Shown here: positions 46,761-55,544 of the stretch, piece after piece | How the letters are laid out: each line of letters begins with the position of its first letter | Numbering within the stretch: the stretch's first letter is position 1 | DNA from: Salinicoccus albus DSM 19776 | GTDB lineage: Bacteria > Bacillota > Bacilli > Staphylococcales > Salinicoccaceae | Length of the DNA: 64,000 bases | Direction: 5' to 3' | NCBI RefSeq assembly: GCF_000385175.1 | Contig: NZ_ARQJ01000023.1 | Location: 22,738-86,737, forward strand | Notes under the pieces: model-generated | Told to the model about the DNA's origin: nothing | Databases searched by the model: none | The model's input: the letters and a program-made list of their open reading frames with translations, nothing else | Position numbers and translations under genes: made by a program

Positions 46761-46789
46761 TTGCATCAATAAAAGTTTAAGTATATACT
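46761..46789 (+). promoter_or_regulatory. tyrA promoter
   Basis: -35 TTGCAT (46761-46766), 17-base spacer, -10 TATACT (46784-46789), divergent from and 24 bases away from the aroF leader promoter. Confidence 0.7.
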
Positions 46790-46821
46790 ATCAAAATATA
46801 ATCAAATGTGGAGGTCTACCC

Positions 46822-47685
46822 ATGAAAATAGTTATTGCCGGCCTGGGAAATATCGGCGGCTCCTTTGCCCTGGCCATCAAAGAGAAATCAACTGAGCATG
46901 AAGTTTATGCGATAGATATCAACAGAGATTCTTTAAAAGATGCCGAAAAGCGGGGGTTGATCAGAAAAGGTTACATCACACCTGCAGAAATAATCCCTGA
47001 GGCGGATCTGGTCATCTTCTCAGTTTATCCGATGATATTAAAATCATTGGTGGAAGCCTGTTCCCCTTACTTCAAGGAAGGGGTTCTCCTTACAGACGTC
47101 ACCGGTGTGAAACGTAATATTATCAATGAGATAGAACCGCTTCTGCCTGAAGGTGCAGACTTCATCTTTGGCCACCCGATGGCCGGACGTGAGAACAGGG
47201 GCCTGGCATTCTCAAGCAGCGATGTCTTCCAGAGCGCCAATTATTTGCTTACACCGACAGAACGCAATAAAGAAGACAACATAAAGAAGCTCAGTGCATT
47301 CCTTAAACAGATTGGCTTTAAAAACATATCTTCAATCACACCTGACTTTCACGACGAAGTCATCGGCTTTACGAGCCAGCTTGCCCATGTCATCGCTGTA
47401 TCGCTGATCAACAGCGATGATACAAACCGGAATACCAAGTCATATACAGGAGACAGTTACAGAGATCTTACCCGAATTACCAACATCAATGAGAAACTCT
47501 GGCCGGAACTTTTCATCATGAATAAAGATCATCTCATCAACCACATAAACGGCTTCAAAAAAGAACTGGACCGGATGACCGATGCCATTGAAGATGACAA
47601 TGCAGAATCTATGCAGGAAATGATGATTGAAGCCAGGCGGCGATATCACGAACTGCATAATCTTGATATGTCTGACTGGGATTGA
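46822..47685 (+). CDS. tyrA: prephenate dehydrogenase
   Basis: A 287-residue enzyme that converts prephenate to hydroxyphenylpyruvate for tyrosine. The NAD site is GLGNIGGSFA (8-17). GHPMAGRENRG and the TSQLAHVIA helix with catalytic His are typical. There is no ACT domain, so feedback must act elsewhere, perhaps on AroF. TGGAGG precedes the ATG. It is divergent from aroF-aroQ. Confidence 0.94.
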   Translation: MKIVIAGLGNIGGSFALAIKEKSTEHEVYAIDINRDSLKDAEKRGLIRKGYITPAEIIPEADLVIFSVYPMILKSLVEACSPYFKEGVLLTDVTGVKRNIINEIEPLLPEGADFIFGHPMAGRENRGLAFSSSDVFQSANYLLTPTERNKEDNIKKLSAFLKQIGFKNISSITPDFHDEVIGFTSQLAHVIAVSLINSDDTNRNTKSYTGDSYRDLTRITNINEKLWPELFIMNKDHLINHINGFKKELDRMTDAIEDDNAESMQEMMIEARRRYHELHNLDMSDWD

Positions 47686-47721
47686 AAATGACCGGCTGGG
47701 TATACCCAGCCGGTCATTTTC
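47684..47721. terminator. bidirectional terminator, perfect 38-base palindrome
   Basis: GAAAATGACCGGCTGGGTA and its exact complement, between convergent tyrA and guaC. Confidence 0.88.
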
Positions 47722-47730
47722 AAACAGAAA

Positions 47731-48714
47731 TCAATATATTTGATCACCATTAAATATGGAATTTTCAACCGTTACATAATCTACTGTTCGGATGGCCTCC
47801 AGGTTATTTCCACCCGCATAAGAAATAGAAGATTGCAGATCCTGCTTCATTTCAATGAGAGTATCCCGAAGCGGACCTTTATACGCTACAAACATCTTCT
47901 TGCCTTCTACGTTTTTCTTCTCGCCTTTTTGGGATTCTGACGCTGATCCAAAGTATTCTTTGTACTTTTTACCATCACGCTCTACCGTCTCTCCGGGAGA
48001 TTCTTCATGCCCTGCAAATAACGAGCCGATCATCACCATTGAAGCACCAAACCTTACTGATTTCGCAATATCCCCGTGAGTTCTGATTCCCCCGTCTGCA
48101 ATAATCGGTTTGGTTGCTGCCTTGGCACACCAGCGCAGTGCTGCAAGCTGCCAGCCGCCGGTGCCAAATCCTGTCTTAATTTTTGTGATGCACACTTTAC
48201 CTGGCCCGATACCTACCTTGGTCGCATCCGCCCCTGCATGTTCCAGTTCCCGCACAGCTTCAGGAGTGCCCACATTACCGGCAATCAGGAACGTATCAGG
48301 AATATGTGCCTTGATGTACCTGATCATATTGACTACCGCATCCGAATGACCGTGTGCAATATCAATCGTGATATAATCCGGCACCAATTGTTCCGACTGC
48401 AATTCATCTATGAATCTGTATTCTTCCTCTTTCACTCCGACACTGATGGAAGTGATTAAATCTTTCTTCTGCATGTTCCTCATAAAGTCGATGCGTTCAT
48501 CGGGCTGGAAGCGGTGCATAATATAGAAATAACCATTTTCAGCCAGTGTTAAAGCAATTTTTTCATCAATGATCGTCTGCATATTTGCAGGAACTATCGG
48601 AAGCTTAAAGCTGTGCTTTCCGAAAGAAACTGAAGTGTCACATTCAGAACGACTGCTTACGACACTTTTATTGGGAATTAACTGCACATACTCGTAATCA
48701 AACACATTTTCCAT
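47731..48714 (-). CDS. guaC: GMP reductase
   Basis: A 327-residue IMPDH/GMPR barrel enzyme that deaminates GMP to IMP for purine salvage. It starts [19 protein letters not shown]; the catalytic Cys is in [22 protein letters not shown]. The short form without CBS domains and near identity in motifs to B. subtilis GuaC identify it. AAAGGGG precedes the ATG. CCGAAT and GCGAAC words 50-60 bases upstream vaguely recall PurR boxes. Confidence 0.95.
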   Translation of the reverse strand: MENVFDYEYVQLIPNKSVVSSRSECDTSVSFGKHSFKLPIVPANMQTIIDEKIALTLAENGYFYIMHRFQPDERIDFMRNMQKKDLITSISVGVKEEEYRFIDELQSEQLVPDYITIDIAHGHSDAVVNMIRYIKAHIPDTFLIAGNVGTPEAVRELEHAGADATKVGIGPGKVCITKIKTGFGTGGWQLAALRWCAKAATKPIIADGGIRTHGDIAKSVRFGASMVMIGSLFAGHEESPGETVERDGKKYKEYFGSASESQKGEKKNVEGKKMFVAYKGPLRDTLIEMKQDLQSSISYAGGNNLEAIRTVDYVTVENSIFNGDQIY

Positions 48715-48885
48715 AGTTTTTGCCCCTTTAACACGAATGTTATGATACATATTTATAATTTTTGTTCGCCATTCGGTATTTTAAGTTATTTCTATATTAA
48801 AGTCAAATAAGCAATGTCAGTACAGCTCATCAGAAAATGGAAAGTATCTATTAAGTTATTTTTATGCACTTTATTAAATATTTAT

Positions 48886-48913
48886 TTGCTTTTTTATTAA
48901 TTTACTGTATAAT
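48886..48913 (+). promoter_or_regulatory. promoter of the carbamoyltransferase gene
   Basis: -35 TTGCTT (48886-48891), 16-base spacer, -10 TATAAT (48908-48913). The surrounding AT-rich dyads could hold ArgR boxes but none is convincing. Confidence 0.55.
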
Positions 48914-48945
48914 GCAATTTATAAACTTTTCTAGGAGATGATTTC

Positions 48946-49967
48946 TTGGGGCGGCAAAACAATTAAAACTGCTAAATTTCAGAGGCAAAAACTTTTTAAA
49001 AGAAACCGACTTCGATCAAAATGAAATTGAGACCTTGATCGATTTTGCAGAAAAGCTGAAAATGAAAGAAAAACATAATATCCCTCAAAAATTCATGAAC
49101 GGTAAGAATATTGCCCTGATTTTTGAGAAACAATCCACAAGAACAAGAGCAGCTTTCACTGTGGCTGCCAATAAGCTCGGTGCAACTGTTGAATATCTGA
49201 ACAGAAATGATATACAGTTCGGCGGTAAAGAATCGGTCGAAGATACTGCAAAAGTGCTCGGCTCTATGTTCGACGGCATTGCATTCAGAGGATCTGAACA
49301 GTCAACGGTTGAAGCCCTTGGAGAACACGCAGATATTCCTGTATGGAATGCACTGACAGATGAATGGCACCCCACTCAGATGCTTGCTGATTTTCTGACC
49401 ATCCAGGAACATTTTGGCACTTACAAAGGGAAGACAGTAACATTCGTTGGGGACGGCAGAAATAACGTCGCTCACTCCCTGCTCGTTACCGGTGCTATAT
49501 TGGGAATCAACATTCATATCGTCGCACCGGAAACGCTTCAGCCCGAATTGTCAGTTCAAAAAACAGTCAAAGAGATACAGGAAAAATCAGGCGGTACTTC
49601 TCTGATCACCTCCGATGTTGAAAAAGGTATAGAAGACAGTGATGTCATCTACACTGATGTGTGGTGCTCAATGGGGGAAGAAGAACAATTGGCAGAGCGT
49701 TACAATCTTCTCAGGCAATACCAGGTCAATCAGGAAATGATCGACTTGACCAAAAAGCCAAATACCATTTTTCTGCATTGTCTGCCTGCGATACATGATA
49801 CAAATACGAATGTCGGTCAGCTGGCATACGAAAAATTCGGAGAAGTTGGACTTGAAGTGACTGATGAAGTATTCAGAGCCGAATATTCCAAAGTTTTTGA
49901 ACAGGCAGAAAATCGCATGCACTCAATCAAATCATTGCTTGCTGCAACATGCGGCGAAGTATTCTGA
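48946..49967 (+). CDS. argF: ornithine carbamoyltransferase, reading frame broken near the start
   Basis: The enzyme makes citrulline from ornithine and carbamoyl phosphate. STRTR, HPTQ, GDGRNNVAHS and HCLPA (ornithine loop) are all present. The homologous frame runs from 48942 and reads KQLKLLNFRGKNFLKETDFD, the expected N-terminus, but has no ATG/GTG/TTG before 49035. The only start with a ribosome binding site (AGGAG, then TTG at 48946) is one base out of frame: TTG-GGG-CGG instead of TTG-GGG-GCG. One G missing from the run at 48948-48951 explains it. This is either a sequencing error or a real frameshift; from TTG 49035 the product would lack about 31 residues including the first helix. 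Anabolic or catabolic role not decided. Confidence 0.8.
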
Positions 49968-49969
49968 CT

Positions 49970-50011
49970 TTTAAGGGACGGAGACATTTTCTCCGTCCCT
50001 TAAATTTTGTT
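49970..50011 (+). terminator. terminator of the carbamoyltransferase gene
   Basis: TTAAGGGACGGAGA and TCTCCGTCCCTTAA, 14 bp, five-base loop, then ATTTTGTT. Confidence 0.9.
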
Positions 50012-50093
50012 AAGATATGCTTAATCTCACCATTTCGCCTTCAATCTTTCATATAATTGGGGGTGAAATCCATTTTTAGAGGAGAGTGTCATT

Positions 50094-51470
50094 ATGTTTT
50101 TTAAACAATTGTATGACAGCAAGCTTTCTCAGACATCCTATCTCGTAGGATGTCAGCAGACTAACCAGGCCGTGGTTATCGATCCTTCCAGAGTTTTGGA
50201 TGCTTATATTGAAGTCGCAAAAAATGAAGGTTTTGAAATCACTCATGCAGTTGAAACGCATATCCATGCTGATTTTGCATCAGGATTAAGAGATACTTCA
50301 AGAAAACTTGATGCCACCATACACGTTTCTGATGAAGGCAATGACGATTGGAAATATCAAAATGTCCCTGAAGATACAGTATTTTTAAAAGACGGTGATG
50401 TGATTAAGGTCGGTAATGTCGACTTGGAAGTGATCCACACGCCGGGCCACACGCCAGAAAGTCTCAGTTTTATCCTGATTGACAAGGGGGCAAACACCGA
50501 AACACCAATGGGTGTCTTTACCGGTGATTTTCTCTTTGCGGGTGATATCGGAAGACCGGATCTGCTGGAAGAAACAACTGATACTGAAGGCGCAACCCAG
50601 GAAGGCGCAGAACAGATGTATGAATCCATACAAAAAATTAAAGAATATCCAGAGCTGATGCAGATCTGGCCAGGGCATGGCGCCGGTTCTCCATGCGGTA
50701 AATCCCTGGGCGCCGTCCCCCTCTCTACTCTGGGGTATGAGAAACAGAACAACTGGGCATTCAACACTGAAGATAAAGATTCATTCATCAATACGCTGAC
50801 CAGTGACCAACCGGAAGTCCCCAACTACTTCGGACAGATGAAAAAATTAAATATAGAAGGCCTGCCAGAATTTAACTTGAAAGAAATAACTGTAGATACA
50901 CCTGAGTCACTCATCGGCCAAGTGTTCGATTTAAGACCATTTGAAGATTTTTCAAAAGGTTTCAAAAATGGATCGATAAACATTCCTTATAACAGAAAAT
51001 TCCTGTCATTTGCAGGATGGTTCATCGATTACAATCAGCCCATGACAGTTATTGCCCCTCCTGAAATCAACAGAGAACTGCAAAAAGATCTGGCATCGAT
51101 CGGGTATGATCAGTTGAAATTGATTGTCCCGGCCAATGAAGCTGCCGAATATTTCGATGACAGCTACGAAAATGTTTCACCTGAAACATTTAATCAGAAT
51201 TATAAGAATGCACACGTTCTGGATGTAAGAACGGCGGCTGAATACGAAGAAGATAATGTAGACGGTGCCGTTCTCACACATTACGGTCATCTGTTTAAAA
51301 AAGATCTTCCTTTTGACAAACAGGATAAAATCTATGTCCACTGCAAGTCAGGCGTACGTTCCTCTATAGCCTTAAGCGCCCTTAAAGCACAGGGATATGA
51401 CAATGCCACAAATGTCGACCAGGGGTTTATCGGCATTAAAACAGCAATGCAACTTGACACAACGAATTAA
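50094..51470 (+). CDS. cstB: CstB-like persulfide dioxygenase-sulfurtransferase
   Basis: A 458-residue fusion: metallo-beta-lactamase-fold dioxygenase (about 1-220, THIHADFASG iron site, PGHT), a degenerate rhodanese domain (about 260-350) and a C-terminal active rhodanese (VHCKSGVRS, Cys 417). Cys 201 in GSPCGK matches the catalytic Cys 201 of S. aureus CstB. It oxidises persulfides during sulfide stress. No CstR-type repressor gene or operator was seen nearby. GGAG precedes the ATG. Confidence 0.92.
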   Translation: MFFKQLYDSKLSQTSYLVGCQQTNQAVVIDPSRVLDAYIEVAKNEGFEITHAVETHIHADFASGLRDTSRKLDATIHVSDEGNDDWKYQNVPEDTVFLKDGDVIKVGNVDLEVIHTPGHTPESLSFILIDKGANTETPMGVFTGDFLFAGDIGRPDLLEETTDTEGATQEGAEQMYESIQKIKEYPELMQIWPGHGAGSPCGKSLGAVPLSTLGYEKQNNWAFNTEDKDSFINTLTSDQPEVPNYFGQMKKLNIEGLPEFNLKEITVDTPESLIGQVFDLRPFEDFSKGFKNGSINIPYNRKFLSFAGWFIDYNQPMTVIAPPEINRELQKDLASIGYDQLKLIVPANEAAEYFDDSYENVSPETFNQNYKNAHVLDVRTAAEYEEDNVDGAVLTHYGHLFKKDLPFDKQDKIYVHCKSGVRSSIALSALKAQGYDNATNVDQGFIGIKTAMQLDTTN

Positions 51471-51485
51471 AAAGAAGGAAACAAC

Positions 51486-51530
51486 AAAACGGATCGCACC
51501 TCTCTATGGGAGCTGCGATCCGTTTTTATC
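51486..51530. terminator. terminator between cstB and a convergent gene
   Basis: AAAACGGATCGCA and TGCGATCCGTTTT arms, then T-run; the minus-strand stop codon lies in the loop. Confidence 0.87.
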
Positions 51531-52145
51531 TTTCATTCCTTCTTGCGTTGTTACCATCACGTAGATGATACTGCCCAATATCCACCACTGGATCATGGTT
51601 AATGAGAGTATTGTCTCACCATTATAAATCAGGAACCTCACTGTCAGGTGCATTATAAACAGCGATATAAAAATTAACCATAACGCCCTGAAACGCCCTC
51701 TCATAAAGTACATTAAGATAAGTGCGATAAGCGATACTAACGTTAGCGTAACATACGGCCACTGTGTAATCACCCTCAGTTCAAAAACACTGTACAGTGT
51801 TATCAAGGCGATGTTAAATATGCTGAATGACTCTGCATAGAACAGACTATCCGATTGATATAATAAGTAGGCAAACATAACAACCAGTGCGATCAATAAT
51901 CCAGCGTTTCCCCCGTTACTATAAAGAAGTCCGGCAGGGTTATTGATGAATTCATCAAAACGGAAGGGAATGTAAGTAAGTTTGGCAACTAAAAACAGGA
52001 GAATTCCAGCATTGAGCCATTTATTAAAAAGGTGTTTTTTCTGATCAGAATTCCAAATAATCAAGTAGGCAACCAGCAATGCCGCTACGATTGCAATGTA
52101 TATTGAAGATATCGAACTTCCTCCAATATTAAAAGTTTCAAGCAT
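51504..52145 (-). CDS. polytopic membrane protein, unknown
   Basis: A 213-residue protein with about six or seven helices and few charged residues outside short loops (NSDQKKHLFNKW, RGRFR). The C-terminus TTQEGMKDKNGSQLP is cytoplasmic by charge. I do not recognise the family; it may be a regulator or permease subunit. GGAGG-type site upstream of the ATG at 52145. Confidence 0.7.
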   Translation of the reverse strand: MLETFNIGGSSISSIYIAIVAALLVAYLIIWNSDQKKHLFNKWLNAGILLFLVAKLTYIPFRFDEFINNPAGLLYSNGGNAGLLIALVVMFAYLLYQSDSLFYAESFSIFNIALITLYSVFELRVITQWPYVTLTLVSLIALILMYFMRGRFRALWLIFISLFIMHLTVRFLIYNGETILSLTMIQWWILGSIIYVMVTTQEGMKDKNGSQLP

Positions 52146-52224
52146 AATATCAGTCCAATTCGAAATGTTGATAGCACTTTACTAATAATGACATTATTAG
52201 TATAAAATTTAAAGCATTCTGCTA

Positions 52225-53049
52225 TTACCTTAACTTTTTCACACCTTCTCTGATGACGAAATCATAGATAGATGCAGGTAATAATTTACTTAAAAGAGAC
52301 AAACCAAGAGAACTGCTTGTAGTCCTGTAAACTGACTTTACTCTATCATCAGTCAATGCTTTCACCATAATATCCCGTGTATGTGATACAGAGGGCGCCC
52401 GATCGAAAGATTTCAGCATAAACGATTTAAATGTCTTCATGAGTGATGCATAAGGCCCTTTTTCTGTATCAATGTAATTATTCTTTAAAGCTGTTTCTCC
52501 AAAAGGCGTTCTTACAATTCCCGGTTCAATCATGACAACCTCTATGCCGTGGGGACCTATTTCCTGTCTCAGTGCGGTTCCCAAGGCTTTTATACTATGT
52601 TTTGAAGCTGCATAATAGCCCATGCCAGCACTTGAGACATGTGCGGCGGAGGAACTCGTTATAACAATTCGTCCGGAAGACCTTTTTCTCATGGAAGGCA
52701 ATACGGAACGTATCGTTTCTACAGCACCAAATACATTAACCTCAAACTGTCTGATCATCGCTTCATTCGGCACTTCTTCAAACGTACCATACATGCCATA
52801 ACCCGCGTTCACCATTAAGGCGTCGACCTCCCCTGCTTCGTTCTCAATTTTTTCCTTCGTTCTGAAGATCTCTTCATAATCAGTGATGTCCAGCGGGTAA
52901 GCATAGGCGCCTTTTTTCACAAGTGTATCCAACAGCGATTCTCTGCGGGCACTTACACATATGATATGATCAGTTTCCCTCAGCAATTTTAAAGCAGCAG
53001 CCAGTCCAAAACCGCTTGAAGCTCCTGTAATCCAAATCACTTTTCTCAT
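52225..53049 (-). CDS. short-chain dehydrogenase/reductase
   Basis: A 274-residue SDR oxidoreductase: TGASSGFG cofactor motif (9-16), NAGYG, catalytic Ser in TSSSAAH and YYAASK. The classical SDR form; substrate unknown. Followed on the minus strand by the membrane protein gene 79 bp away. Confidence 0.88.
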   Translation of the reverse strand: MRKVIWITGASSGFGLAAALKLLRETDHIICVSARRESLLDTLVKKGAYAYPLDITDYEEIFRTKEKIENEAGEVDALMVNAGYGMYGTFEEVPNEAMIRQFEVNVFGAVETIRSVLPSMRKRSSGRIVITSSSAAHVSSAGMGYYAASKHSIKALGTALRQEIGPHGIEVVMIEPGIVRTPFGETALKNNYIDTEKGPYASLMKTFKSFMLKSFDRAPSVSHTRDIMVKALTDDRVKSVYRTTSSSLGLSLLSKLLPASIYDFVIREGVKKLR

Positions 53050-53071
53050 AAAGTTCTCTCCTAACCTGCAT

Positions 53072-53101
53072 AAAAGACGTTCTTCATGATGAAGAACGTC
53101 T
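53072..53101 (-). terminator. terminator of the AI-2E family gene
   Basis: AGACGTTCTTCAT and ATGAAGAACGTCT with one loop base, then TTTTATG on the minus strand; overlaps the last base pairs of the gene. Confidence 0.75.
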
Positions 53102-54179
53102 ATATATCCTTTAGCATTTTATCGGAAATATTATGGCGATATTTAAATATGTTCTGAACGATTGTTTTGATCACCGCATAAAACGGGACTGCCACAAAAA
53201 GTCCTGCTATTCCAGCAATATTACCAGCAGCGAGTACAACGGTAATCACGGTTAAAGGATGAATATGAATTCCTTGACCCATTACTTTCGGCGTTATGAA
53301 GTTTGCATCAATAATCTGTGCAGCGAGGGTGATAATACTTACCCATACAGCCATAACAGGATCTTGTATCAGCGCAAGTAACAGCGCAGGCAAAAAAGCA
53401 ATCCATGGCCCGATATAGGGGATCAGGTTCATGAGCAGTGCAAATAGTGCCAGTAATATCGCATAATCAAGTCCAATTATCGAATAACCGATATACAGTA
53501 TCAGTGATAGTATAATACTGTCCAGTACCTGTCCATGTACGAATGCTCTTAATGTATCGTCGATATCATGGAGAAGCTCATTCAAAAATTGTTTTATCTT
53601 CCCTTTAAACGGAATCAAGATACCCGGGATAACTTTTTCATGATCCTTAAGCATAAAGAAGAAAAAGAAAGGGACGAGTATTAATGTCAAAAGGACAGCG
53701 ATAGTATTTGCCAGCGCAGTGATAATCCCGGTTGTAACCCCCTCGAATGTGTCACTCAGCTGGCTGAACAGTCTATCTGTATACTCCTGCACATCAAATG
53801 GCAGCCTGTCCCTTTGGCTCAAAACAAATTCAAGTATCATTTCAAAGTCTCTTTGCAACTGGGGCATTTTCGTCATGAAGTTCTGCGTTTCAATGATGGT
53901 CATAGGCACTACAATAGACAGCAGTGCAGCGATGACCAGCAAAACAATAATAAAAATTAAAACAATACTCAATACCCTGTTAAATTTATAACGCTCCAAA
54001 AAACGTAATATGGGTACGGTCAGATAATATAACAGACCTCCAAGAATTAACGGAAGTAATATTGTTGCAAGGATAATGAATATTGGGCTAAAAATTATCT
54101 TTACGTTAAGAATCAGTGCAATAATGAGCAACGAAATAACAATTGCGATTCCTGTTTGAAACCAGTTTTTATTTGTCAT
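53100..54179 (-). CDS. AI-2E family transporter
   Basis: A 359-residue membrane protein with seven or eight helices, the central conserved region FFFMLKDHEKVIPGILIPF and the C-terminal motif LMNLIPYIGPWIAFLPALLLA. Despite the name, many members exchange sodium and protons or have unknown substrates; in a halophile a sodium role is plausible. Confidence 0.85.
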   Translation of the reverse strand: MTNKNWFQTGIAIVISLLIIALILNVKIIFSPIFIILATILLPLILGGLLYYLTVPILRFLERYKFNRVLSIVLIFIIVLLVIAALLSIVVPMTIIETQNFMTKMPQLQRDFEMILEFVLSQRDRLPFDVQEYTDRLFSQLSDTFEGVTTGIITALANTIAVLLTLILVPFFFFFMLKDHEKVIPGILIPFKGKIKQFLNELLHDIDDTLRAFVHGQVLDSIILSLILYIGYSIIGLDYAILLALFALLMNLIPYIGPWIAFLPALLLALIQDPVMAVWVSIITLAAQIIDANFITPKVMGQGIHIHPLTVITVVLAAGNIAGIAGLFVAVPFYAVIKTIVQNIFKYRHNISDKMLKDI

Positions 54180-54248
54180 CGGGTCATTTCCTTTACTGAT
54201 TTATAGATTACTCAAATGGAAGGACTGTCGTTACATTACTGATTTGTA

Positions 54249-55028
54249 CTATTTAAAGATGCTGAAGAATCTTTTTAATACACTTTTTTCTTCCTGTTTT
54301 GAATATTCCTTCTCATTTTCCGTGGAAACATTCTCTTGTGGCTTCTCTTCATCTGTCTTCTGTGAATATTCATAAGCACTCATATCAATATTCGACTTCG
54401 CAGTATGATCATTTTCGGTATTCCCGGAAGAATCCTCACTGTTAAAGGAATCCGTGTCGTCACTGTCAGCTGTAATACTTTGTGACTCATCACCCATTAT
54501 ATCATCAGACTCATTTGTAACCTCATCCGAGCGGCTCGAAAGTGCTTGATCCCCAAGTTCCACTTTTTCATCATCAGCATTATAATCCAACGAAACCTGT
54601 GGGTTATACCTGCTGTATGAATCAAGTCTTTCAACCAGATGATGAACATTATCCTTCAATGCCCTGTTTTCCTGCTGCATCGTATCAAGCTTCTCCATAA
54701 CATTTCCAAGCATTCTATTGATATCGTTGTTTGTAACGTTTATCGGCATGTTCTGACCTTTTTCAGATACAATGTGCGGGACCTGCTCTATAATTTCATC
54801 AGCAGCAGTTTCCATTGTATAGCCGGGTTGTTTAGCCAGTCTGATGAACTCCTGCAGTACAGATACATCCTCATGTGAGAACAGCCTTCTGTTATGCTCA
54901 TCCTTGGCGACTTCATATTTACGGTCTTCGAGCAGCCTGACATATTTGCGTACGTTCTGATCAGAAAGCTCGACCATATCTTTTACTTGAGCTGTTGTAT
55001 AATACACTGAATGATTTGTTTCTCTCAT
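54249..55028 (-). CDS. MerR-type DNA-binding protein with coiled coil and basic C-terminal helix
   Basis: A 259-residue protein. Residues about 8-60 form a MerR-like winged helix (YTTAQVKDMVELSDQNVRKYVRLLE ... NRRLFSHEDV). Residues about 100-135 are a coiled coil (GNVMEKLDTMQQENRALKDNVHHLVERL). Residues 145-245 are an acidic, Ser-rich disordered tail. It ends KSVLKRFFSIFK, an amphipathic basic helix of the kind that docks to membrane or a partner. This layout resembles chromosome-anchoring proteins such as RacA, by architecture only. Confidence 0.72.
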   Translation of the reverse strand: MRETNHSVYYTTAQVKDMVELSDQNVRKYVRLLEDRKYEVAKDEHNRRLFSHEDVSVLQEFIRLAKQPGYTMETAADEIIEQVPHIVSEKGQNMPINVTNNDINRMLGNVMEKLDTMQQENRALKDNVHHLVERLDSYSRYNPQVSLDYNADDEKVELGDQALSSRSDEVTNESDDIMGDESQSITADSDDTDSFNSEDSSGNTENDHTAKSNIDMSAYEYSQKTDEEKPQENVSTENEKEYSKQEEKSVLKRFFSIFK

Positions 55029-55361
55029 CTGATATCTACTCCCACTATATAATCGTTATTTCCCATTATATCGTCTATCACTACAAATTTCCACAGGTCT
55101 TTTGTAAAAATCTTTCCATATATATTTATATCGTTGCTATAATATAGGTGCGAACTGCATTATTTTATTATGATAATTTGAAATGAAGCGCTTTAACGAA
55201 TTATTTTTTTACGTGATGAGTATCGTAATAAAAATCATAAAACAGATGCATAGGATAAAGTATTATTATTTTCTTATATTGCTTAACGTTTCAAATTGAT
55301 GATGCTATATACGTTACAAATACAGGTTTATATCTAATCGATGAGAATACATGCCATGAGG
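55029..55361. other. AT-rich intergenic region
   Basis: No gene seen. It presumably holds the minus-strand promoter of the MerR-type gene (TATAAT-like words near 55135) and upstream sequence of the metI promoter. No structured RNA noticed. Confidence 0.5.
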
Positions 55362-55390
55362 TTGACTTTAATCAATATAATTTGTATATT
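55362..55390 (+). promoter_or_regulatory. metI leader promoter
   Basis: -35 TTGACT (55362-55367), 17-base spacer, -10 TATATT (55385-55390), start near 55397. Confidence 0.75.
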
Positions 55391-55408
55391 AATTTAGACA
55401 CTGATTTA

Positions 55409-55462
55409 ATGAACAATTGTAGACTCGAAGCGCGGACCTGGTCATCGGCTGCTGAAAACTAA
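55409..55462 (+). CDS. possible leader peptide before metI
   Basis: MNNCRLEARTWSSAAEN, 17 codons, ending in the TAA that is part of the antiterminator strand. No ribosome binding site precedes the ATG, which is about 12 bases from the predicted transcript start. The Cys codon at position 4 is the only hint of amino-acid sensing. Weak. Confidence 0.35.
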   Translation: MNNCRLEARTWSSAAEN

Positions 55463-55481
55463 GATTGAACACAATATTTTC

Positions 55482-55522
55482 CGTCCTCCAGTCCAATCTT
55501 ATTGGGCAGAAGGGCGTTTTTT
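55482..55522 (+). terminator. metI leader terminator
   Basis: CGTCCTCCAGTCCAAT pairs with ATTGGGCAGAAGGGCG (two mismatches, two G.U), then TTTTTT; 22 bases before the metI start. Confidence 0.75.
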
Positions 55523-55544
55523 ATAATAACTGGAGGATGATTGA

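Larger units (their letters stand above)
55397..55544 (+). promoter_or_regulatory. metI terminator-type leader (candidate attenuator)
   Basis: A 148-base leader: a possible 17-codon ORF (55409-55462, with one Cys codon), TAAGATTG (55460-55467) that can pair with CAATCTTA (55494-55501), and a terminator (55482-55522) whose left arm and loop contain that CAATCTTA. The two foldings exclude each other. No T-box, S-box or other named riboswitch blocks are seen. Confidence 0.6.

Noticed and set aside
46563..46769. A 68-codon open frame on the minus strand over the aroF leader
   Set aside because: It begins upstream of the predicted transcript start and lacks a ribosome binding site; the 17-codon leader peptide in another frame has both.
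48745..48775. PurR boxes upstream of guaC
   Set aside because: CCGAAT and GCGAAC words are present but in tandem with about 8-base spacing, not the inverted wide spacing of PurR sites.
48938..49024. ATG at 48938 as the start of the ornithine carbamoyltransferase
   Set aside because: It reads another frame and meets a stop at 49022; it also lies directly on the AGGAG element.
50012..50093. CstR-type operator before cstB
   Set aside because: No ATACCCC-type inverted repeat is present in the 80 bases upstream.
55180..55200. cre-like word near GAAGCGCTTTAAC
   Set aside because: One base short of the cre spacing and not next to a carbon-metabolism gene.
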